NCBI RefSeq assembly: GCF_900129275.1
Contig: NZ_FQUX01000001.1
Location: forward strand, 1,240,001-1,304,000
DNA from: Arenibacter palladensis
Lineage (GTDB): Bacteria > Bacteroidota > Bacteroidia > Flavobacteriales > Flavobacteriaceae
DNA: 64,000 nucleotides
Direction: 5' to 3'
Part shown: piece after piece, positions 9,855 through 18,092 of the stretch
Numbering within the stretch: position 1 is the first letter of the stretch
Layout: each line of letters starts with the position of its first letter
Notes under the pieces: generated by a model
What the model was told of the DNA's origin: nothing
Databases searched by the model: none
What the model saw: the letters and a program-made list of their open reading frames with translations, nothing else
Translations under genes and position numbers: made by a program

Positions 9855-11201
9855 ATGAAACTATATTTAAGATTATTTATATTATTTGCGGTGGTAATAT
9901 CGTGCAACAAAAAGGAGGAGCCAATTGTAATTACTTCCCAGGATCTCCATGGGTCTATCCATAAGGTGACCGAAGTGATGATTCATGATATTTTCTCACC
10001 CCCGGTGGCCAGTAGAATTTTTGCCTATCCCAATATAGCGGCGTATGAAATTGTGGCCCTTAACAATAGTGATTATAAGTCGTTGGTTGGGCAGGTAACC
10101 GATTTGACGCCAATTCCAGTGCCAGCGGTTGAAAAGCCTATCAATTACCAAATGGCAGCCCTAGTAGCCCATATGGAGTTAAGTAAGCGTTTAATTTTTT
10201 CAGAGGATAGGATAGAGGCACATCGTGATAGTTTGTACGCAAATTGGCAAGCTAAAAACTTGACCCTCTTTAAGAACTCTGAGGAATATGGTATGGCCGT
10301 GGCCAAGCATATAGGGGAATGGTTGGACAAGGATAATTATAAGCAGACCAGGACTATGCCCAAGTTTACCATTAATACGGACGACAACTCTCGTTGGCAA
10401 CCCACCCCGCCGGCTTATATGGATGGAATAGAACCTCATTGGAGCAAAATAAGGCCCTTTGTAATTGACTCCGCCAACCAATTTGTACCAGTGCCTCCAC
10501 CCGCATTTTCTATGGATAAAGGGTCTGATTTTTATAGGGAAGTAAAGGAGGTATACGATATTAGCAAGGAGATTACTGCCAAAGGGGATAGTTCGGAAGA
10601 GATAGCCATTGCAAAATTCTGGGATTGTAACCCCTATGTCTCCGTCACCAGGGGCCATTTAATGTTCGCAACCAAAAAGATCACTCCAGGGGCCCATTGG
10701 ATCGGGATTACTAAAATTGCCTGCGAGAAAACAAACTCGGATTTTGACAAAACCGTATTTGCCTACACCAAAACCTCAATGGCCATAGCCGATGCCTTTA
10801 TAAGCTGTTGGGACGAAAAATACCGATCTAATTTAATACGTCCGGAAACCGTAATAAATCAGTACATAGATGAAAACTGGGCACCCGTTCTTCAGACTCC
10901 ACCATTTCCTGAGTACACCAGCGGTCACTCCGTGGTCTCGGGGGCGGCAGCTACGGCATTGACCAGTATTTTTGGGGATAATTTTGCATTTGATGACGAT
11001 ACCGAAATACCCTACGGTCTACCTATAAGAAGTTTTACCTCCTTCAATCAGGCTGCAGATGAGGCCGCCATAAGTAGAATGTACGGGGGCATCCATTATA
11101 GGGCAGCAGTGGAAGTTGGGGTAGGACAGGGCAGGAATTTGGGCAAATTCATCGTGGACAAATTGGAAATGAAGGGAAAAAAGGAATTGGTATCCAAGTA
11201 G
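9855..11201 (+). CDS. Vanadium-dependent haloperoxidase / PAP2-like phosphatase lipoprotein
   Basis: A 448-residue exported protein whose signal peptide ends at Cys17 (VVISC). It carries all vanadate/phosphate-pocket residues of the vanadium haloperoxidase-PAP2 superfamily: K322 and R329-P330 in a KX6RP motif, the Ser356-Gly357-His358 triad inside EYTSGHSVVSGAA, and R408 with H414 in an SRX5H motif (SRMYGGIH). The family includes halide-oxidising enzymes and acid phosphatases sharing one site, and sequence alone does not separate them. Many Bacteroidota homologs sit near SusC/D and FG-GAP genes as here. The frame extends to 9828, but the ATG at 9855 gives the normal short lipoprotein n-region. 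It shares strand and spacing with the FG-GAP pair and probably the same transcript. Oxidative or phosphatase action on extracellular organic matter is inference. Confidence 0.87.
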   Translation: MKLYLRLFILFAVVISCNKKEEPIVITSQDLHGSIHKVTEVMIHDIFSPPVASRIFAYPNIAAYEIVALNNSDYKSLVGQVTDLTPIPVPAVEKPINYQMAALVAHMELSKRLIFSEDRIEAHRDSLYANWQAKNLTLFKNSEEYGMAVAKHIGEWLDKDNYKQTRTMPKFTINTDDNSRWQPTPPAYMDGIEPHWSKIRPFVIDSANQFVPVPPPAFSMDKGSDFYREVKEVYDISKEITAKGDSSEEIAIAKFWDCNPYVSVTRGHLMFATKKITPGAHWIGITKIACEKTNSDFDKTVFAYTKTSMAIADAFISCWDEKYRSNLIRPETVINQYIDENWAPVLQTPPFPEYTSGHSVVSGAAATALTSIFGDNFAFDDDTEIPYGLPIRSFTSFNQAADEAAISRMYGGIHYRAAVEVGVGQGRNLGKFIVDKLEMKGKKELVSK

Positions 11202-11270
11202 TATTTATAGGCTGGATTCATATTTCATTTCAAAAGGTTTCAAGATTTACGTACCCGGTAAAAAATACAA

Positions 11271-12170
11271 TTGGTGAGAAACAAAATTGTTTATTTCGTA
11301 GTTTTCCTTCTTCTGGGGTCATTCATTTGGTATCTGTTTATAAAGCCCTATGATTATTCGGTTTCCATTACATCCAAGACCTTTCCCGGAACCATTAATC
11401 AGAGTATAAAAGTGTGGGGTAATACCAATAGGAATACGGTGTTATTGCAGGAAAAGGATTTTTTGAATATTGATCAGCAACTAAAGTTCAATGATTCCGT
11501 ATTCCAATATCAATGGAAAATAACCCCTATTAATGATTCAACTACAAAGATAAAGGTATACATTACGGATGCAGGTCATAGCTTGGGAAATAGAATAAAA
11601 ATTCCTTTTTTAGATACGGACTTCGAAAAACGGACCAAAAGTACTATTTTGGACTTCAACAATGCACTAACGGAACATTTGGAAAAATTTAGGGTTACCG
11701 TTTTGGATACCTTGCAACAGCTTCCGGATACCTATTGCGCCTATATCCCCATTAAGGCTTCGCAGTTGGGCAAAGCTAAAGGAATGATGCAGAATTATCC
11801 CATTTTAAGTACAGTCCTCGTGGACAACAATGTAGTATTGAACGGCAGGCCATTTCTGGAAATTACCAATTGGAACAGGAAAGTGGACAGTGTTTCCTAT
11901 AATTTTTGCTATCCAATTATTAAAAGTGATAGCCTTCCCCAAAATGATATTATAAAGTATAAGAAATTTGAAGGCGTTAGGGCATTAAAGGCTATTTATA
12001 ATGGAAATTATATTACCTCTGACCGGGCTTGGTACGCCTTGTTGGATTATGCCAGAAAGAATGGGTTGGAGGTATGGGAAAGACCTGTTGAGGTATTTTT
12101 CAGCAACCCAAATTTTGGGGGAAACGAATTGGATTGGATAGCTGAAATTTATATGCCATTAAAAGAATAA
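11271..12170 (+). CDS. Membrane-anchored GyrI-like effector-binding domain protein
   Basis: A 299-residue protein with one N-terminal transmembrane segment (residues ~6-24) and a soluble remainder. The C-terminal ~150 residues resemble the GyrI-like/SOUL-type small-molecule-binding fold, with the recognisable blocks GNYITSDRAWYALLDYARKN and the ending NELDWIAEIYMPL. The middle (~30-130) resembles an SRPBCC-like beta-rich region, but only weakly. In regulators such as BmrR and Rob the GyrI-like fold binds ligands; here there is no DNA-binding domain, so a sensor, carrier or enzyme role is possible. The start is not certain: TTG at 11271 is followed directly by GTG at 11274 and neither has a clear ribosome-binding site. 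It follows the haloperoxidase gene by 69 bases on the same strand. Confidence 0.75.
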   Translation: MVRNKIVYFVVFLLLGSFIWYLFIKPYDYSVSITSKTFPGTINQSIKVWGNTNRNTVLLQEKDFLNIDQQLKFNDSVFQYQWKITPINDSTTKIKVYITDAGHSLGNRIKIPFLDTDFEKRTKSTILDFNNALTEHLEKFRVTVLDTLQQLPDTYCAYIPIKASQLGKAKGMMQNYPILSTVLVDNNVVLNGRPFLEITNWNRKVDSVSYNFCYPIIKSDSLPQNDIIKYKKFEGVRALKAIYNGNYITSDRAWYALLDYARKNGLEVWERPVEVFFSNPNFGGNELDWIAEIYMPLKE

Positions 12171-12235
12171 AAGGAAAAAGATCTCGCAAGATTAAATGGT
12201 CGGTTGCCCACCTAAATGAATAAATTTATAAGTGT

Positions 12236-13096
12236 ATGAAAAAATGCCTCTTATTGTTGCTTTGGGGAACCATCATTAGCTGTGCCAGTAATTATGGACA
12301 ACTAACCTTTGTTACCAAACTACCCCATAAATTAACGGAGAATTCCGGAATGGTCCCAGCCAAGGACTCAACGGTTTGGTTCGTTATGGATAGGGGAAAT
12401 CCCGATAAAATATATCAGGTGAATTATAAAGGGGACCTCCTAAAGGAATTAAAAGTAAAGAATGCCAAAAACCACGATTGGGAAGATATGGCTAGGGATG
12501 AAAATGGGAACGTATTTATTGGGGATTTTGGTAATAATAACAATGACAGGAAGAATTTGGCCATCTATAAAATCCCAGATCCCAATGCCGAAAAAGGAGA
12601 TGATATCGAGGCTCTAAAGATTGAATTTAAGTATCCCGAACAGAAAGATTTTCCTCCAAAAAAGAATAAATTGCTCTTTGATGCCGAGTCATTTTTTTAT
12701 TACGACAGCAACTTCTATATCGTAACAAAGAATAGGACACAGCCTTTTAACGGGGAAGCCCTATTGTACAAGGTGCCTGCTATAGAGGGCAAGCACAATG
12801 CCCAGTATATAGGGTCTTTTGTTCCGCCTAAGGGCAAGATTAATGGGCAAGTAACCTCTGCCGATATTTCTCCCGATGGTAAGACCATAGTATTATTGGG
12901 AAATGGTACTTTGTGGGTTTTTACCAATTTTACAATGGATAATTTCCTTGCTAGCGGAACGCTTAAAACGATAGACTTGGGCGTCTATACGCAATTGGAA
13001 TCCGTTTCCTTCACCAATAACAATACCTTATTGCTTTCGGATGAGGAGTCCGGAAAAACGGGAAGAAATCTGTATTCATTTGTGTTGGGCAATTAA
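12236..13096 (+). CDS. Hypothetical lipoprotein, beta-propeller-like
   Basis: A 286-residue lipoprotein with signal peptide ending at IISC (Cys16). The rest shows repeating beta-strand-rich units with motifs such as SGMVPAKDSTVWFVMDRG, NHDWEDMARDENGNVFIGDF and TSADISPDGKTIVLLG, like those in SdiA-regulated or esterase-like beta-propellers. The pattern suggests a six- or seven-bladed propeller but no catalytic motif is visible and I do not assign an activity. It reads toward the large minus-strand phosphatase gene and stops 28 bases short of that gene's stop. Confidence 0.7.
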   Translation: MKKCLLLLLWGTIISCASNYGQLTFVTKLPHKLTENSGMVPAKDSTVWFVMDRGNPDKIYQVNYKGDLLKELKVKNAKNHDWEDMARDENGNVFIGDFGNNNNDRKNLAIYKIPDPNAEKGDDIEALKIEFKYPEQKDFPPKKNKLLFDAESFFYYDSNFYIVTKNRTQPFNGEALLYKVPAIEGKHNAQYIGSFVPPKGKINGQVTSADISPDGKTIVLLGNGTLWVFTNFTMDNFLASGTLKTIDLGVYTQLESVSFTNNNTLLLSDEESGKTGRNLYSFVLGN

Positions 13097-13124
13097 ACCA
13101 ATTGCAAAAACCTTTACTTCTGCA

Positions 13125-16100
13125 TTAGAACCCAAAACCAACACCAAAGGAAAACCGCGGGCCATCAACACTGTTGAACAAGGCTACCCTGGCCGTCATC
13201 ACATCCGCTCCATTAAGAAAAAATCCCCCGCCGTAGGAGGTGTGCCATAGGTCGGAATTTTCGTTGGGTGTCCAGACCCTTCCGTAGTCAAAACCTCCAT
13301 ATACCCCCAACGTAACAGGCAATAATCCTGTTTTAAGGCTTTTAAGGCTAAATCTAAGGTCTGTATTCTGGTAATAGCTGGTCTTACCGGAAAACCGCTG
13401 GTTTCTAAAGCCTCTAAGCCCATCTATCCCTCCAATACTGGCTGCTTGGTAAAATTCGTAATCGTCCCCTAAATTAAAATGGGCCTTCCATTTGGTGGCA
13501 AGGACCAATCTGCCATTGGATACCAGTTTATGATCAAAAGAAAGACTTGGGACTATGTAGCCATAGGCTTCCCCCCGGTTCTCCAAACTGGCCTTGTATC
13601 CCAAGAGAAGCCCAGTGGACATACCCATGGTGGGGAAGGCGGCATTGTCCAAGTTTTCAAAGCTGTATTCTGCGTCCACCCCAATAAAACTGTTTCTGTT
13701 CTCCTCTCCGTTGGCTAGGTAGAAGGTATTCACGTACCTATCCTCGGTTTCTTCCACTTCCAAGCTTTCCAAAGTAATGCCTGTTCTAAATTTTGCCCCC
13801 AGCTGACCCCGCCAAATCAATGAGGGAGAAAAGCTTAGGTTTTGAATTTTCACCCTATTGTAATCCATCTCCAAAGTATCGTCAAAATTTTCGGTCTCAT
13901 TCCCGAATCCAAAAAAGTTAATACTAAAATTGGGGCTGGTAAAGCGGGCGGCCAGTTCTAAATTCCAGTTGTCCAATATATGGGCAAACTCCCCTTTGTA
14001 GCCCAATTCAAAGCCATTGGTGGCAAAATAATAGGCTGCATTGTAATTGTGTTGGGTAGTATACGGGTTTTGTCGTAGTCCATAAAAGGTATTTGTGGCA
14101 TTGAAGCCAAGCTTCATGCCGTCATCGGGATTAAATCCTATGGTCGGTATTATCTGCCGTGTGCTGTTCCTAAGTTTTAACGGTTGATATGTGTTGGTCT
14201 CGTAATCGTTGGTAAGTCTTAGCTTTGCTCCCTTGATTTTTTTGAAGGTATTTTTTTTGGATTTATGGTCATAAATCCAGGTATTTGTGCCTTCCGATAC
14301 ATCATAGACATCGTTGTTCTGCCCACCTATAAGTCTAATTTTTATTTTGTTGCCATTGGTCCCGGCCACTTCAAAAATATCGTCATCGTCCAGGCCGTAG
14401 ATCCAGATCTCCTTTGTGATATTGCGGTTGAATTTCTTTTGAAAAAAGAGTTTATCCCTTTTTCCACTTATGTTTCTAAAAGCTTTGATTTCCACTTCGT
14501 GCTCGGACAAATTATTAATTTCGAACCAATCATCCTTATCGGTGCCTTTTATAACAACATACCTGTTAAGTGCCGAAAAGTAATCATCAGCAATTTTGGG
14601 AAGGTTATTGATCCTGGATATAAGTATATTCTTTAAGTCAAGGATATTTTCGTCCAAAATTTCTTGAGGGAAAGCACTGAAGGCTTCATCTATTACCTCT
14701 GGAGTTAAGTTTTGCTGTATATATTGTACTTCTTTATCCCAATCGGCTTTTGTAGTCTGGGACAACAAGGTTACATCAAGTCCGTAGGCACTCTTGTTAA
14801 ATGCCGCCACATTTCTAATGTCATTGTTGAATCCTTCCATCATTTGAAGGGCAGGAATTATTCTCGTTGCAACTCGCATTAAGGCCCCATCTCCCCAAAT
14901 GGAATACACTTGGTCCCGATCTCTCGGGATGGCTTCAAATACAATATTTCCGGTTTCCTTGTCATTGATTTCGCCCCAACGCCATTGATCGTCATGCCTG
15001 TCCCAATCGCCCATCACCATATCAAACAAGCGGGTTCTTAGATATCTTTCGGTATTGACCACATATTTTTCGTCCCGCTTAATTTTATCGATCATGTCCC
15101 AGGTACTTTCAATTTTATTGGCATACCCAAAACTGCCCAATTCCCCATGGCCGTCGCCCACCTGTTCTTCAAAAATGTAAAGCTCATCCCCGAATTCGCC
15201 ATTAAATTCCGCTAAGGCGTCTTGTTTTGGGATATAGTATAATTTAGGGTTGGTGTGGTAGAGGTCTAGCGCATCGGAGAGGGTTCCTACCGTAAGAAGA
15301 CCGTAGGGCAAGGCACCGGTATAAAAATCCATTAAGAGTTTTTCGGTATAGGTATCCTTAAATTCCCCTATAACGTATTTGTCCTTAAACGCCATGGCTT
15401 GTAGATATACCTCCGCACTCTTTTTAACGGCCCTCATTACGTATTCCTTACCATTTTTATCGGACAATCTCAAGGATTTGGATTGGTTTCCCCCGCCTTT
15501 ACGGACCGGTTTTAAACCTCCAAATAAAGTGTCCAACCTAAGGGTAGGGGCACTTACTTCTATGGCGTAGTACTTCCTATACCTATCGCCCCAAATAGTT
15601 TTGAAGAATTTGCTTTTTTCAATGTCTTCCTTGGAGTAAACATTAGCCTTTACTTCCTTTGGAAAATCTTTGTCATTGAACTCGAAATTCTCGTCTCTGT
15701 CCGGGGGCAGTACCTGGGTAGAAAATAGAAGATCGGGATCATTATTTTTTCCAACGCCAAAATATCTTACCTGGGAGGAACCATCCTTGTGCACTTTTAA
15801 CTCTGCAAAGCCCATTCTTCCCGTAGAGAATTTGGAACCGTTCAGCAATCTGGTGGCTCCTTCCTTGGCCCCGGAACCACTAACGATCTGGGGGGTATTG
15901 TCCTCCACAATATATTGAAGGGTATGTTCGTGTCCCGAAGTCAAAATAACTTTCTGCGAATACTGGGCTATGGTTATTAGGCGATTCCTTAATTGGGTGT
16001 ATCTTTTATTCTGTAGATCGGCGTAGGAGGCTCCGCTAGTTTTTCTAATAAGGTTTACAAAAGAACCTAATATAGGGAAGGGAAATTTGCCGCCGGCAGG

Positions 16101-16832
16101 GTTTAAATGAAGTTTTGCAGAATACTGTCCGCCATGTGGTCCATAACTGAACATGGGGTGGTGAATTGCCAAAATGGTAGTCCTGTCACGGTTTTTTTTG
16201 ATAAGGCTTTCCAGTTCCTCAAAAAATGTTTCCCGGTCCTTTATTTCGCATTTATCGTTCATTTTAGGGTGTTTGTCCCAATTGGTCAGGAACCATTCCG
16301 TATCAATGGCGATAACCACTATTTCATCATTGACATCTATTTTCTTTATAGGGCACCCATCTTCTGGAAAAAAGACCTCTTTGCTATCCAATTTTTTCTG
16401 TATGTATTTTTGTTGTCTTTCCAGTCCTTCCAGCCCTTCATTGTACCAGTCATGGTTTCCGGGAATAAATATGGGATTGCCTTTAAATTGGGCCAGGGTC
16501 TTTAGCTGCGCATCTAGGTTGTTTTTAGCTTCCAAGTAGGCCTGGGTGGAGTCCTTTTTGTTGGGCATTCCGGCAGGATAGATATTATCTCCCAAAAAGA
16601 GGGCGGTACTATTTTTGTTGGCTTTTTTCAAAGCGCTTTGGAACGTCTTAAGTGCTTCACTCTGACCCTCCATAGGGGATTTACCAGCATCTCCTATCAA
16701 ATAAAAAGTATGCAGCAATTCGCTGTCACTAGTTATGTCTGCTACTGCGGAACTTTCCGCATATTTTGTTTTGTAGGTAGCACAGCCTGCCAATAGAAAA
16801 AGTATCAATATAAGTAGGTAATGTTTCCTCAT
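13125..16832 (-). CDS. Metallophosphatase fused to a kinase-like segment and an outer-membrane beta-barrel
   Basis: A ~1235-residue lipoprotein (lipobox LLAGC). Residues ~40-330 form a calcineurin-like phosphoesterase: the motifs IGDAG, LGDNIY, PGNHDW, HHPMFS and GHEH are all present. The C-terminal ~380 residues are a surface-antigen/Omp85-like beta-barrel ending in Phe (FSFGVGFGF). Between them, ~450-660, I see a pattern resembling atypical kinases: a beta-hairpin with K470/K471 (YVMRAVKK), an acidic helix, MGDWDRHDDQW with D611 and H613 like a catalytic loop, and D638xD640 (RDRDQ) where a metal-binding Asp would lie. That middle assignment is my inference; the two ends are secure. The whole should sit in the outer membrane with its phosphatase on one face. 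Alternative starts are ATG at 16838 (two residues longer) and 16853; the lipobox spacing favours 16832 or 16838. Confidence 0.85.
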   Translation of the reverse strand: MRKHYLLILILFLLAGCATYKTKYAESSAVADITSDSELLHTFYLIGDAGKSPMEGQSEALKTFQSALKKANKNSTALFLGDNIYPAGMPNKKDSTQAYLEAKNNLDAQLKTLAQFKGNPIFIPGNHDWYNEGLEGLERQQKYIQKKLDSKEVFFPEDGCPIKKIDVNDEIVVIAIDTEWFLTNWDKHPKMNDKCEIKDRETFFEELESLIKKNRDRTTILAIHHPMFSYGPHGGQYSAKLHLNPAGGKFPFPILGSFVNLIRKTSGASYADLQNKRYTQLRNRLITIAQYSQKVILTSGHEHTLQYIVEDNTPQIVSGSGAKEGATRLLNGSKFSTGRMGFAELKVHKDGSSQVRYFGVGKNNDPDLLFSTQVLPPDRDENFEFNDKDFPKEVKANVYSKEDIEKSKFFKTIWGDRYRKYYAIEVSAPTLRLDTLFGGLKPVRKGGGNQSKSLRLSDKNGKEYVMRAVKKSAEVYLQAMAFKDKYVIGEFKDTYTEKLLMDFYTGALPYGLLTVGTLSDALDLYHTNPKLYYIPKQDALAEFNGEFGDELYIFEEQVGDGHGELGSFGYANKIESTWDMIDKIKRDEKYVVNTERYLRTRLFDMVMGDWDRHDDQWRWGEINDKETGNIVFEAIPRDRDQVYSIWGDGALMRVATRIIPALQMMEGFNNDIRNVAAFNKSAYGLDVTLLSQTTKADWDKEVQYIQQNLTPEVIDEAFSAFPQEILDENILDLKNILISRINNLPKIADDYFSALNRYVVIKGTDKDDWFEINNLSEHEVEIKAFRNISGKRDKLFFQKKFNRNITKEIWIYGLDDDDIFEVAGTNGNKIKIRLIGGQNNDVYDVSEGTNTWIYDHKSKKNTFKKIKGAKLRLTNDYETNTYQPLKLRNSTRQIIPTIGFNPDDGMKLGFNATNTFYGLRQNPYTTQHNYNAAYYFATNGFELGYKGEFAHILDNWNLELAARFTSPNFSINFFGFGNETENFDDTLEMDYNRVKIQNLSFSPSLIWRGQLGAKFRTGITLESLEVEETEDRYVNTFYLANGEENRNSFIGVDAEYSFENLDNAAFPTMGMSTGLLLGYKASLENRGEAYGYIVPSLSFDHKLVSNGRLVLATKWKAHFNLGDDYEFYQAASIGGIDGLRGFRNQRFSGKTSYYQNTDLRFSLKSLKTGLLPVTLGVYGGFDYGRVWTPNENSDLWHTSYGGGFFLNGADVMTARVALFNSVDGPRFSFGVGFGF

Positions 16833-16886
16833 GTACATCTGTTTAGAAATCAAAATTTTGTAATTTGTGGGTCATAATTAACTATT

Positions 16887-18077
16887 ATGTCGGAAATCCT
16901 CGAAAAAACTGAAAACTTTGTTGTCGATTTATTATCTAATAAACTAGATTCCAATTATTTGTACCACAATTTAAGCCATACGCAGCGGGTTGTTAAAAGT
17001 ACTAAAGAATTATTGAATTTTTATAAATTGGGCGAGGAGGAAAACGAGATTGCCCTACTGGCGGCTTGGTTACATGATACTGGATATACCCAAGGTTCTG
17101 AGAATCACGAGGAGACCAGTTGTAATATAACCCGAGAATTTTTAGGTGCACAGGAATACGATGAAAAAAAATTAGAACGTGTGTGTAGTCTAATTATGGC
17201 TACCAAAAGGTTCTACGAGCCCCAAAACCTCTTGGAAGAAATTATTAGGGATGCCGATTGTTCCCATTTCGGGAAGAAGAGTTATATGGAAACGGCTGAG
17301 TTGCTTAGGGAAGAGTTGGATATTTTAGGATTGGCAACCTATACACAAAAGGAATGGCGCGAGGCAAACCTTAAGATGTTCCAAACGGAACAACGTTTTT
17401 ATACCGATTATGCCCTTCAAAATTGGCAGGAAGAAAAGAATAAAAATATAAGGAGACTGATCAAGGGAAAAAAAGCGGAGGAAAATTTAGTAAAAAAGGA
17501 AAAACTAAAGGCTAAATATAAGAGTGAAAGTCCCGATCGCGGTATACAGACTTTGTTTCGGGTTACTTTAAAAAATCATTTAATGCTCAGTGATATTGCT
17601 GATACCAAAGCCAATATTCTACTCTCGGTAAATGCCATTATTATTTCTTTGGTACTGTCCAACCTTATGACCAAACTGGACAATCCGTCCAACAATTACC
17701 TAATCTATCCCACTTTACTATTTGTTGTTTTTAGCGTAGTATCCATGGTACTTGCCGTTCTTGCAACAAGACCCAATGTTACCCAGGGCGAGTTTACCAA
17801 GGAGGACGTAAGGCAGCGTAAGGTTAACCTGTTGTTTTTTGGTAATTTTCACAAAATGAAATTGGAGGATTACCAATGGGCCATAAACGAGTTGGTACAG
17901 GACAAGGATTATATTTATTCCTCATTGACCAAGGATCTCTATTATCTTGGATTGGTATTGAACAGAAAGTATAAAATACTGAGATGGACCTATACTATTT
18001 TCATTATAGGAATGATTGTTTCCGTTATTGCTTTTGTCGTGGCCTTTAAGTATTTTGGTCCTGATCGTGGTTTGTAA
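16887..18077 (+). CDS. HD-domain phosphohydrolase fused to a Pycsar-effector-type membrane domain
   Basis: A 396-residue two-part protein. Residues ~1-180 are an HD-superfamily metal-dependent phosphohydrolase: H31 in NLSHTQRV, the H63-D64 pair in WLHDTGYT, H74, and D122/D124 in IIRDADCSHFG. Such domains commonly hydrolyse cyclic or other nucleotides. A charged, lysine-rich linker (~181-215) leads to a membrane module with the conserved SDIADTKANILLSVN signature (235-249), a first helix ~248-262, a hairpin ~273-293 and a last helix ~367-388. This matches the family named Pycsar effector (PycTM, DUF5706-type), known as a membrane-acting part in cyclic-pyrimidine anti-phage signalling. HD-PycTM fusions occur widely in Bacteroidota and need not be defence genes. 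No cyclase gene is adjacent. It faces the divergent phosphatase gene (54 bases) and converges with the GAF gene (15 bases). Confidence 0.85.
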   Translation: MSEILEKTENFVVDLLSNKLDSNYLYHNLSHTQRVVKSTKELLNFYKLGEEENEIALLAAWLHDTGYTQGSENHEETSCNITREFLGAQEYDEKKLERVCSLIMATKRFYEPQNLLEEIIRDADCSHFGKKSYMETAELLREELDILGLATYTQKEWREANLKMFQTEQRFYTDYALQNWQEEKNKNIRRLIKGKKAEENLVKKEKLKAKYKSESPDRGIQTLFRVTLKNHLMLSDIADTKANILLSVNAIIISLVLSNLMTKLDNPSNNYLIYPTLLFVVFSVVSMVLAVLATRPNVTQGEFTKEDVRQRKVNLLFFGNFHKMKLEDYQWAINELVQDKDYIYSSLTKDLYYLGLVLNRKYKILRWTYTIFIIGMIVSVIAFVVAFKYFGPDRGL

Positions 18078-18092
18078 CCAATGGTAACAATG

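Noticed and set aside
10200-10658. 152-residue antisense ORF within the haloperoxidase-like gene
   Set aside because: It lies opposite conserved coding sequence and its translation has no domain features.
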